Shown here: piece after piece, positions 15,544 through 23,849 of the stretch
Layout: every line of letters begins with the position of its first letter
Position numbering within the stretch: position 1 is the stretch's first letter
Source: an uncultured Lachnospiraceae bacterium
GTDB taxonomy: Bacteria > Bacillota > Clostridia > Lachnospirales > Lachnospiraceae
NCBI GenBank assembly: GCA_945609985.1
Contig: CALYZQ010000014.1
Coordinates: 1 to 36,298 of the forward strand
Direction: 5' to 3'
DNA length: 36,298 nt
Made by a program: the position numbers and the translations under genes
Notes under the pieces: generated by a model
The model's database searches: none
Told to the model about the DNA's origin: nothing
The model's input: the letters and a program-made list of their open reading frames with translations, nothing else

Positions 15544-17265
15544 TTACAGCACTGCCTTCAAATCCTCAGTAAGCTTCTCTACCTTTGCCTGTGCATCTGC
15601 AACGCTGTCGCCCTTCACGCCCATGTAGAACTTAATCTTGGGCTCTGTACCGGAAGGTCTTGCACAGCACCAGTTGTTGTCAGGCAACTCAAAGTAAAGA
15701 ACATTGGATTTAGGAAGACCTGTTGTGGTCTTCTCGCCTGTCTCCATATCAATTACAACATCATTCTCATAATCTCTAAATTTCAGAACCTTCAAATCGC
15801 CAAATGCCTTGGGAGGATTCTCACGGAGCTTATTCATAATCTCGGCAATCTGCTTGGAACCATCAATACCCTTTAAGGTGATGGTGTACTGAGTCTCTTT
15901 GAAGTATCCGTACTTCTCATACATCTCAAGCATCATATCCCAAAGAGTCTTGCCCTGCTTCTTACAGAATGCAGCCACCTCACACAGACACATAACTGCC
16001 ACAATGGCATCCTTATCTCTTGCATGCGTACCTGCCAGACAGCCGTAGCTCTCCTCCAGACCAAACACGTAATTGTTGCTGCCTGTCTGCTCAAACAGCT
16101 TAATCTGCTCACCGATAAACTTAAAGCCTGTAAGCACCTCAATCAGCTTCACTCCATAGGACTCAGTGATGGGGAAGGTCATGTTGGTGGTTACGATGGT
16201 GGTAATCATAGCCGGATTTACGGGCATGGTACCTGTTGCTTTTCTCTCTCTTAAAATATACTCTGCAATCAGCATACCGGACATATTTCCGGTAAAGGAT
16301 ACATATTCGCCGGTCTTTGTATCCTTGCAGTATACACCCAAACGGTCCGCATCGGGGTCGGTAGCAAGCACGATGTCTGCATCCTTCTCTTTTGCCAGAT
16401 TAATTGCATAGGTAAATGCCTTGGGGTCCTCAGGATTGGGATAATCCAGTGTGGTAAAGTTGGGATCCGGATTCTCCTGCTCAGGCACTACATAAACATG
16501 CTTAAAGCCAAGCTCGGACAAAATGCGTCTTACCGGCACATTACCGGTTCCGCAAAGGGGTGTATATACAATCTTGATATCATCTGCCATTTCCTTGATA
16601 ACATCAGGATGAATAATCTGTTTCTTTAATTCTACCATATAGGCATCATCAATTTCCTTGCCGATAACCTGATAAAGACCTGCCTCCACAGCTGCTGCCT
16701 TATCCATGGTCTTCACGGTATGATAATCCTTGATAGCCTGTACTTCCGTGATAATATCCACATCGCGGGGAGCTGTTACCTGTGCGCCGTCCTCCCAGTA
16801 AACCTTATAACCGTTGTACTCAGGGGGATTATGGCTTGCAGTTACCACGATACCCGCTGTACAGCCTAATGTACGGAGCGCAAAGGAAAGCTCCGGTGTA
16901 GGGCGCAGGGTCTCAAATACATATGCCTTAATACCGTTTGCCGCAAGACAAAGCGCTGCTTCATCCGCAAACTCAGGTGACATACGGCGGGAATCATAGG
17001 CAATTGCCACACCCTTAGCCTGTGTGCCCTGCTTCAAAATATAATTCGCAAGTCCCTGTGTTGCCTTACGAACAGTATATAAATTCATACGGTTAGTACC
17101 TGCACCGATAATTCCACGAAGTCCGCCCGTACCAAACTCTAATTCCTTGTAAAACCTCTCTTCAATCTCAGCGGTATCATTCTGAATCGCCAAAAGCTCC
17201 TTTTTGGTATCCGCATCAAAATAATCATCTTCCAGCCAGAACTTAAATTCCTCCATATAACCCAT
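15544..17265 (-). CDS. phospho-sugar mutase (phosphoglucomutase/phosphomannomutase)
   Basis: Interconverts hexose 6- and 1-phosphates; here probably supplies Glc-1-P for RfbA. It belongs to the alpha-D-phosphohexomutase superfamily: TASHNPPEYNGYKVYW with the phosphorylated Ser144, the metal-binding loop DPDADRLGV, the sugar-binding loop GLEESYG and the C-terminal phosphate-binding RPSGTEPKIKFY. At 573 residues it belongs to the long Firmicutes type (PgcA-like). ATG 17265 is chosen because AGGAGG lies 8 nt ahead; the ATG 6 nt upstream is too close to it. It has its own promoter and is not directly fused to the glycosyltransferase operon. No clear terminator follows; the array region begins after about 27-47 nt. 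Confidence 0.94.
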   Translation of the reverse strand: MGYMEEFKFWLEDDYFDADTKKELLAIQNDTAEIEERFYKELEFGTGGLRGIIGAGTNRMNLYTVRKATQGLANYILKQGTQAKGVAIAYDSRRMSPEFADEAALCLAANGIKAYVFETLRPTPELSFALRTLGCTAGIVVTASHNPPEYNGYKVYWEDGAQVTAPRDVDIITEVQAIKDYHTVKTMDKAAAVEAGLYQVIGKEIDDAYMVELKKQIIHPDVIKEMADDIKIVYTPLCGTGNVPVRRILSELGFKHVYVVPEQENPDPNFTTLDYPNPEDPKAFTYAINLAKEKDADIVLATDPDADRLGVYCKDTKTGEYVSFTGNMSGMLIAEYILRERKATGTMPVNPAMITTIVTTNMTFPITESYGVKLIEVLTGFKFIGEQIKLFEQTGSNNYVFGLEESYGCLAGTHARDKDAIVAVMCLCEVAAFCKKQGKTLWDMMLEMYEKYGYFKETQYTITLKGIDGSKQIAEIMNKLRENPPKAFGDLKVLKFRDYENDVVIDMETGEKTTTGLPKSNVLYFELPDNNWCCARPSGTEPKIKFYMGVKGDSVADAQAKVEKLTEDLKAVL

Positions 17266-17306
17266 ATTCATTACCTCCTTGTTGGATTTCATAAAATATT
17301 GCATAT

Positions 17307-17336
17307 ATTATATCACATAATACACGTTTCTGTCAC
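17307..17336 (-). promoter_or_regulatory. promoter of the phosphohexomutase gene
   Basis: GTGACA (17336-17331) and TATAAT (17312-17307), spacing 18 bp, with TG one base before the -10. The -35 overlaps the stop codon of the upstream gene. The stretch ATGTGATATAATATA is identical to that of the rfbB promoter at 33512. Confidence 0.75.
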
Positions 17337-18397
17337 TCTTTTGTATAATAATGATAAATATAGTCTGTTCGAATGTCCTCTACCAGCGCTCTCATATCCT
17401 TAAGCACAGTTTCCCAATTATCCGCCGTTACCAAATGACTGCCGTCTGCCATTTCCTCCAGCATATATTGATTAATATCCGGCGCATAATGAATCAAATC
17501 CATGTAATTATCCAGATTACAAATAATATCTTTATCATTTTGGAAAAAATACAGCTTCACATTATCATGCTTAAGCAGAACCTCCATAACATGCTTCAAC
17601 GTATAAAAATCCCTGTCCGATACGCCGTTAATATACGCACAATCCCACCAGCACATGGAATAGGGTGGCAAAAAGAAGGTATACTGCGTATCCGGATGGG
17701 CTTTAATCTGCGCCTCCAGCATCCCGACATTCTGTCCGATTATTTCCCTGTCAAAGGTTTGGTACTGTTCCACTGTTTCCAAACCTTTCGGTTTGTCATA
17801 GTATCTCATCATGGCAGCTGCACCAAAGGTTTTATCATCTGCCCAATTATATGCCTGCCCCCCCGTATACTTATCCTCTGAAGCACATGCAAGCATATAA
17901 GGGATCCTCTCAAGCAACACTTCTTTATTCAACAAATACGGAATGTCATCCAACACCGACGTGGTATGAAGATATCTCGGCACATCATCCCCGTATAATG
18001 TAACCTCTGCAGGTGCCTGAAGAGCAAAAACATCCAGCCCCCATACAACCCGCTTCAAATCATGCTCCTTTTGCGCCATTTCAAGATAATACAACAAATC
18101 TGCCACAGAACCGGATGCACGGATAACCTTTAAAAACTCCGCATCATACTGCTCATTCAAATAAGTACTGTCGCAGTTTTCTACCACCGAGGACCCCACA
18201 AGTACACTGTCATAAGAAAAATTCCTTATCGTGCCGGGCATCTGATTATCCCTGTCATGCAACACGGACGGTATATCCGCAAAGGGTTCATGGTACTGAT
18301 AAAACGGGTCAAAGAACCAGACTATCAGTGCAAAAAGCAGCGCCTCTACGGCGATTATCCCTATTAACTTTTTCAAGGCTTTCTTTTTATCATTCAT
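17333..18397 (-). CDS. SGNH-like partner of an MBOAT O-acyltransferase
   Basis: A 354-residue protein with an N-terminal cytoplasmic Lys-rich tail and one membrane segment (about 10-29), so its main domain is outside. VLVGSSVVEN (Ser69/Ser70) replaces the GDS nucleophile block and NYMDLIHYAPDINQYM near residue 300 supplies an Asp-His pair. This arrangement is that of AlgJ/AlgX-like or DltD-like proteins which work with MBOAT transferases. The MBOAT gene lies directly upstream (29 nt). The likely role is placing acyl groups, probably acetyl, on the exported glycan. I do not see a full GDSL set, so the exact family is uncertain. Confidence 0.75.
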   Translation of the reverse strand: MNDKKKALKKLIGIIAVEALLFALIVWFFDPFYQYHEPFADIPSVLHDRDNQMPGTIRNFSYDSVLVGSSVVENCDSTYLNEQYDAEFLKVIRASGSVADLLYYLEMAQKEHDLKRVVWGLDVFALQAPAEVTLYGDDVPRYLHTTSVLDDIPYLLNKEVLLERIPYMLACASEDKYTGGQAYNWADDKTFGAAAMMRYYDKPKGLETVEQYQTFDREIIGQNVGMLEAQIKAHPDTQYTFFLPPYSMCWWDCAYINGVSDRDFYTLKHVMEVLLKHDNVKLYFFQNDKDIICNLDNYMDLIHYAPDINQYMLEEMADGSHLVTADNWETVLKDMRALVEDIRTDYIYHYYTKE

Positions 18398-18426
18398 AAT
18401 CCGTTCCGTATTATTCCATAATCATA

Positions 18427-19890
18427 CTAAAAATTAAAATACAGGAAAGTACTTACCTGCGATAATGACACAAAGGACCATACAAACAGGCTTGCCAATA
18501 CAATTAGTCCAATCGTACTTCTACCCTTTTCTTTTATCCATTCCTCTGCACGCTTTCCGCGAATTAACAGCACACCAATTATCATCGGCAAAAGCAGTGT
18601 TGCAAGATACATCATATTCAATGCAGAGGGCAGCAAAACCTCAAGCCCCTGACGAATCACGTAATTTTCCGGTATCAAAAGCACATTGCTCATTCCAAAC
18701 AGCATGCCATTCCAGCCTCCGGTAAACAGCTTTTTAAAAAGCAGCAATGCATCCTGCAAACTATTGCTTCTGAATATGGCGAATGCCATCACCGTAAATC
18801 CAAAGGTAAACACTCTGTTTAGCCACTCCAGCTTAAACCTAAGCTTGGGAAACAGATTCTCCCACACGATTGCCAGTCCGTTTAGTAGTCCCCAAATCAC
18901 AAATGTCCAGTTGGCTCCATGCCACAGACCGCTGACTGCAAATACAATCATGAGATTCAACAGTTTACGTGGCGTACCCTTGCGGTTTCCTCCAAGGGGA
19001 ATATAGATATAACTTGTAAAAAAGGCGGTTAATGTCATGTGCCATCTGCGCCAGAAATCCCTGACAGATGTCGCCATAAGCGGTGAATGAAAATTTTCCG
19101 GCAAGTTAAATCCAAACATCTTACCAATACCTCTTGCCATATCACAATAACCGCTGAAATCGAAATACAACTCTAAAGTAAAGCATATAATGGTTACCCA
19201 TGCTGCTACTGCGTCTAAAGCGTGTATATTGTTGAATTCTGCATTTACTACGATTGCCAGCGTATCTGCCAGCAATACCTTCTTCGCCAATCCTAAAATA
19301 AACAAAGCAAAACCGTCAAACAAATTTTCCGCTTTCACCCTGCGATTCTTACGCACTAAAAGCTGAGGGCAGAAATCCTGATGATGTACGATAGGACCTG
19401 CTATCAACTGCGGAAAAAAGCTGATATAGCAGGCATAATCCCACCACTTATAGTGTACAGTCTTTTTCCAATATAAATCCACAATATAGGACAACTGTTG
19501 GAATGTAAAAAAACTGATTCCCAAGGGAAGGGCAATTCTTTCAATCGTAATGTCTGTGTGGAAAAAATAATTGCAGTTATCAATAAAAAAGTTGAAATAC
19601 TTAAAATAAAACAGCAAACCCAAATTTCCCATAACACTGACAATCAGCAATACTCTTCGGCTTCCAAAGCGTTTCACTTTATCAAACAGAATGCTAAACC
19701 CAAAGTTCATTAACATGCTAAAGCTCAATATCCAAAGGTAGGAAACATTATAGCAACCATAAAACCAAAAGGACATCCCCACCAGAAAAATCTTTGCAAA
19801 GACCGGTTTTTCCAATCTTTGCAAAAGGAACCATCCTATCAGGGAAAGGGGTAAAAACACTATGATAAAAAATACGGAATTAAATAACAT
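18427..19890 (-). CDS. MBOAT family O-acyltransferase (AlgI/DltB-like)
   Basis: A polytopic membrane enzyme of 487 residues that passes acyl groups across the membrane. MBOAT landmarks are PLGISFFTFQQLSYIVD, FFPQLIAGPIV, LYFDFSGYCDMARGIG, SVRDFWRRWHMTLTAFF with the first conserved His, and SGLWHGANWTFVIWG with the invariant catalytic His. The order and spacing resemble AlgI and other polysaccharide acetyltransferases. It pairs with the SGNH-like protein downstream. ATG 19890 has AAAGGGG upstream; the upstream glycosyltransferase stops 23 nt before it. Confidence 0.93.
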   Translation of the reverse strand: MLFNSVFFIIVFLPLSLIGWFLLQRLEKPVFAKIFLVGMSFWFYGCYNVSYLWILSFSMLMNFGFSILFDKVKRFGSRRVLLIVSVMGNLGLLFYFKYFNFFIDNCNYFFHTDITIERIALPLGISFFTFQQLSYIVDLYWKKTVHYKWWDYACYISFFPQLIAGPIVHHQDFCPQLLVRKNRRVKAENLFDGFALFILGLAKKVLLADTLAIVVNAEFNNIHALDAVAAWVTIICFTLELYFDFSGYCDMARGIGKMFGFNLPENFHSPLMATSVRDFWRRWHMTLTAFFTSYIYIPLGGNRKGTPRKLLNLMIVFAVSGLWHGANWTFVIWGLLNGLAIVWENLFPKLRFKLEWLNRVFTFGFTVMAFAIFRSNSLQDALLLFKKLFTGGWNGMLFGMSNVLLIPENYVIRQGLEVLLPSALNMMYLATLLLPMIIGVLLIRGKRAEEWIKEKGRSTIGLIVLASLFVWSFVSLSQVSTFLYFNF

Positions 19891-19913
19891 ACGAGCCCCT
19901 TTCTCAACCTACA

Positions 19914-21950
19914 TTATTGTATCTTTAGGGAAAAATCACTTCTGTCCAAAGAAAAATTAGGATTATAATAAGGATCTCCCTTTGCAAGCGCTTCCTTCCA
20001 TTTTTCCCTAAACTTCTCAGACTCTTTATTATACCTCTGCGCTTTCTCTCCCTGGTCATCCAAACCTCTCGATATGGACTCATAGTGATATAGTTCACAG
20101 AAGGGAGTAAACACATTCAAAAGCTCTTTTTCCCGTAATTTCAGGCAAAAATCCACATCATTTAATGAAATCTCAAAGCCTTCATCCAGGCCGCCCACCT
20201 CTTCAAACAGACTTTTCTTTACCATCAGGCAGGCACCTGTCACTGCCGTTACATTTTGAGCATAACACAGTCTTCCCATGTAACCTAAATTCTGGCGATG
20301 TTGCTTATAGTGGGTATGACCGGCCGTCCTATGAGCTCCAAGCCCGATAACCACGCCTGCGTGCTGGATAGTCTTATCCCCATAGAAAAGCTTTGCTCCC
20401 ACAGCGCCCACATCAGCTCTCTGTGCATACATCAGAAGCTCCTCTATCCAGTTGACGGTAATCACTTCCGTATCATTATTCAAAAGCAAAATATATTCAC
20501 CGGACGCATATTTCACACCCAGGTTATTCACAGCAGAGTAATTGAACGCTCCCTTATAGGTAACTACCGAAATCCTGCCATCCTCACTGCGCAGAATGCC
20601 GCCGTCATTTTGTGCATCCGTCATGCTCTGTCCTGCTGCCAGAGTATATTTACTATTTAACAGTTTACCGTAGTAATCCCTGATTTCCTTGGTCTCACTG
20701 TTATTCTCCACAATGATAATCTCGTAATTGTCATAAGTAGACTTCTCCACTATGGAAGTCACACATCGCTGCAAATCTTCCGCATGGTCTTTATTGGCAA
20801 TCACAATGGAAACCTTAGGTGTACCGATAATTTCATATCGAATTTTAAATATGGTTTCAAAAGCACGGGTACTGGTAATCTGGAAATGATCATAGCCATG
20901 CTTTTTTAAATGCTCCGACACCGCACCCTTGGCAGCCGCAATAGCATAAGGCTTCGCATCAATTCCCGATGCAACACTTCCCGAATGACTTCTCCAATAA
21001 TACATCAATCTGGGAACGTGAACAATTTTCTTTGCATTGTCCGTCAGTCTCAGTATCATATCATGATCCTGACTGCCGTCAAATTTAGTGCGAAACAACT
21101 CGTCACCATCCATCAGTTCTCTTGCAAATACGCTGAAATGGCAGATATAATTATTTGCCCGCAGATTGTCCGGCGCATAATCCGGTTTAAAATGCAGGGT
21201 CAGCATCTTGTTGATATCTCCACTCTTAAAAGTGGTTTCGTCACAGTAGATATAGTCTGCGCCCTGCTCATTAATTGCCTTTACATATTCAAACAGTACG
21301 CTGGGGTGCAAGATATCATCCTGATCCAAAAGACCAATGTATTCTCCCGTTGCCATGCGTACACAGGCATTGGTATTGCCAGCAATGCCTTCATTTTTCT
21401 CGAGTTTCTTATATACGATTCTTCCCTCGCTGCGTGCTGCATATTCCCTGCAAATCTCGCCGATATAGCTGTGAGCTTCATCGGAGCCGTCAGCCAGACA
21501 AAGCTCCCAGTTCCTATAGGTCTGATTCATCACCGAATCCAGCATCTCAATTTGGAACTGCCTGTCATTATTCCAAAGGGGCACCAAAATACTGATTTTT
21601 ACCATGCGAGGAAATACAGTCTCTTTCTCCTTAATCGCCTGCTCCGGTGTAGGAAAGCTTTCCGTACCGAACTGCTTCATGGCTTCCTTTTCTCTTTTCT
21701 TATAGCCCAGCTTATGGATAACCCCCTTGGGACCTCCGCAATTTGCCAGCCTGTCCTTCTGGCGGATTGCCCAATGCACCGCGCTTCTTGCAGGCTTACT
21801 CATCTTCCACATGGGATTATTCTTAATGCGGTCAAGTTTCCAGGTAAGTTCCTCATTCTTCGACTCCAGTTCCGCAATTCTGGATGCCATATCCGCACAT
21901 TTTAAATGCTCCTTTTCATATGCTTCCTGATAATTCATTTCCTGTTCCAT
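19914..21950 (-). CDS. two-domain GT2 glycosyltransferase with N-terminal coiled coil
   Basis: A 678-residue protein with two GT2 catalytic domains, suggesting it adds two residues or polymerises. Residues 5-45 form a coiled coil (ASRIAELESKNEELTWKLDRI). Domain 1 (about 117-340): ISILVPLWNND, EKNEGIAGNTNACV, GLLDQDDIL, FDGSQDHDMILRL, YYWRSHSGSV. Domain 2 (about 387-640): VSIVIANKDH, IIIVENNSE, LLLNNDTEV, VGAVGAKLFYGD, VTGACLMVKKSLFEEVGG, SLNDVDFCLKLREK. Both metal-site lines are intact, unlike its two relatives in the window. It starts at ATG 21950, 3 nt after the previous stop codon, consistent with tight coupling. Confidence 0.9.
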   Translation of the reverse strand: MEQEMNYQEAYEKEHLKCADMASRIAELESKNEELTWKLDRIKNNPMWKMSKPARSAVHWAIRQKDRLANCGGPKGVIHKLGYKKREKEAMKQFGTESFPTPEQAIKEKETVFPRMVKISILVPLWNNDRQFQIEMLDSVMNQTYRNWELCLADGSDEAHSYIGEICREYAARSEGRIVYKKLEKNEGIAGNTNACVRMATGEYIGLLDQDDILHPSVLFEYVKAINEQGADYIYCDETTFKSGDINKMLTLHFKPDYAPDNLRANNYICHFSVFARELMDGDELFRTKFDGSQDHDMILRLTDNAKKIVHVPRLMYYWRSHSGSVASGIDAKPYAIAAAKGAVSEHLKKHGYDHFQITSTRAFETIFKIRYEIIGTPKVSIVIANKDHAEDLQRCVTSIVEKSTYDNYEIIIVENNSETKEIRDYYGKLLNSKYTLAAGQSMTDAQNDGGILRSEDGRISVVTYKGAFNYSAVNNLGVKYASGEYILLLNNDTEVITVNWIEELLMYAQRADVGAVGAKLFYGDKTIQHAGVVIGLGAHRTAGHTHYKQHRQNLGYMGRLCYAQNVTAVTGACLMVKKSLFEEVGGLDEGFEISLNDVDFCLKLREKELLNVFTPFCELYHYESISRGLDDQGEKAQRYNKESEKFREKWKEALAKGDPYYNPNFSLDRSDFSLKIQ

Positions 21951-21953
21951 GAT

Positions 21954-23837
21954 TTACTCTTTTCCTCTCAGATACCAACCGCTAAAATTAAGCAGCTTCA
22001 TTTTACTGATTTTGTGTACTGCTATCATACCAATTTGATACTCAGAAGTAAGCGCGGCATTTTCATCAACTTCAATAGCAAAGCCACACAATGCCACATT
22101 TTTCTGATCCGGCATATTTTCCTCCAAATCCTGCCTGTACCTGCCATTCACTTTACAGACATATGCCTGGCTCAAGTCCCGCTCATCCTTGGACAATAAC
22201 ACATAAAAATCATAACACGCATTATCATCTCCCAGCACCACACCATAACCTTTCATGATTCCGGAAGTACTCTGCTCCACATTTATCATAAGACATTTGT
22301 CTTTACGAAGTTCATCCCTTGTAAACGGACAGTGTTGCCAATCTGCCTTTTCTGTCATATTTCCTGCATTTACATAACCGGGCACAATACGGCTGTCCAA
22401 ACCCTCCTGCGTCAATTCTTTCGGATAATAAGGGTCTGTTCCCAGCAAAGCCGGATGCAACTCATACAGTTTGGTGCGTTCCGAAAGCAGACGCTCGCGC
22501 TTCTTTCTTGTCACATCATCGCCACGGCTTAAGGATTCATGATGATAAGCATACTCATCCAAAATCATCACATTCTGATACCCTGCTTCATAAAGGGCAA
22601 ATCCTAAATCCACATCATTGTACGCCACCTGCAATTCTTCCTTAAAGCCACCTGCTTCCCGGAATTTGGAAGCTTCTATCAAAAGACAGGCCGCCGTCAC
22701 TGCAAGGCAATTCCACTCACCCTTATTTCTGCCAAAATAATAGTCTTTATCATCTTCGGCAAATTGCAGCTTATGAACCGGTCCTACAGGAAGATTGGTA
22801 ATGCCTGCATGCTGTATCTTCTTCGTACCGGGATAATACAGCTTTAGTCCCACCGCTCCCACATACTCCATGGAAGCCTTGCTTTTCATGCGCTCCAGCC
22901 ACGCCTTACCACACGCCTCAATGTCATCATTCAAAAACAGCAGATACTCTCCGTTTGCCTCCTTCGCTCCCAAATTGCACATCCTTGAGAAATTAAACTC
23001 CATGGGGCTGTAAATATATTTCTTGTCCTTCATGAGGACTTCTATCTCCCTGCGATGTTCTTCACTGCTGCCGTTATCCACAACAACTATCTCTATATTT
23101 TGCAGGCCATCCAATGCCTGCAAACAAATCTTTAAAACCTCCACATTATCCTTGGAGGGAATAATCACGGAAACCGTTCCCGGCACATTTGCGCGTTGTG
23201 TTCTTAAATCGGATGCAGAACCAAGATAATCCTGCCATACATTCTCTCCGCTTACATGAAACAGAATGTGAGGCACCCTTTGCACGCTTTCACACTTCTT
23301 CTTAAATCCGCCTGCCCTTTCCATCAACCTATCCAAAACATTTCGGATTATCTCCGGCTGTTTAAAGCAAATACCTTCTACATTCTCCGAAAGCTGCTTT
23401 GTCAAACATTTCGTCTCAATCAGTTCTGCCATCATTGGTTCCGCGCCAGCTTCTTCCCACAGCGCCTTGCGCACTGCAATTACACTACCGGGATAGAACT
23501 GAGATAAATAAGTGTCCGGCGACCATGCAGGCTTATACCAGGGATTCGCCCTGCACCCGTCCTTCATCAGCATATCCTCATCGCCGTACAAAATCTGCGC
23601 TTTATCCATTCGTCGAAATCCCTCTGCCAGATACACAAGGGCACCCTCTGCAAGCTTACCCCTGCTCTGATACAGTACCACAAAAGACTCCTCCGCTGAA
23701 AATGACTCAGTTTTTTCCTTACATTCCTTTTCCGTAACCCATTCATGGTAATCAGGCTTCATCCTGCGCAGACGCTTTTCATAGCTTCTGTCAAGTTGCT
23801 TTATACAGATTTCTTTTATCTTTTCTTTAATCTGCAA
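21954..23837 (-). CDS. GT2 glycosyltransferase with a truncated first GT2 domain
   Basis: Residues 45-200 resemble the C-terminal half of a GT2 domain (GALVYLAEGF, ILYGDEDMLMKDG, PAWSPDTYLSQFYPGS), but the nucleotide-binding N-terminal half is missing. A complete GT2 domain follows at about 222-470: VSVIIPSKDNVE, IEIVVVDNGS, LFLNDDIEA, VGAVGLKLYYPG, TAACLLIEASKF, AYNDVDLGFALYEAGY and a YHHESLSRG ending. The last 150 residues look beta-rich (VVLGDDNACYDFYVLLS) and may bind carbohydrate. The start is TTG 23837 with AGGAG about 7 nt upstream. It precedes the 678-residue GT2 by 3 nt. Confidence 0.87.
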   Translation of the reverse strand: MQIKEKIKEICIKQLDRSYEKRLRRMKPDYHEWVTEKECKEKTESFSAEESFVVLYQSRGKLAEGALVYLAEGFRRMDKAQILYGDEDMLMKDGCRANPWYKPAWSPDTYLSQFYPGSVIAVRKALWEEAGAEPMMAELIETKCLTKQLSENVEGICFKQPEIIRNVLDRLMERAGGFKKKCESVQRVPHILFHVSGENVWQDYLGSASDLRTQRANVPGTVSVIIPSKDNVEVLKICLQALDGLQNIEIVVVDNGSSEEHRREIEVLMKDKKYIYSPMEFNFSRMCNLGAKEANGEYLLFLNDDIEACGKAWLERMKSKASMEYVGAVGLKLYYPGTKKIQHAGITNLPVGPVHKLQFAEDDKDYYFGRNKGEWNCLAVTAACLLIEASKFREAGGFKEELQVAYNDVDLGFALYEAGYQNVMILDEYAYHHESLSRGDDVTRKKRERLLSERTKLYELHPALLGTDPYYPKELTQEGLDSRIVPGYVNAGNMTEKADWQHCPFTRDELRKDKCLMINVEQSTSGIMKGYGVVLGDDNACYDFYVLLSKDERDLSQAYVCKVNGRYRQDLEENMPDQKNVALCGFAIEVDENAALTSEYQIGMIAVHKISKMKLLNFSGWYLRGKE

Positions 23838-23849
23838 AACCCTTCTCCT

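Noticed and set aside
20910-21905. 331-codon plus-strand frame
   Set aside because: It lies wholly antisense to a clear two-domain GT2 gene, has no recognisable motif, and is best explained as a shadow of biased codon use.
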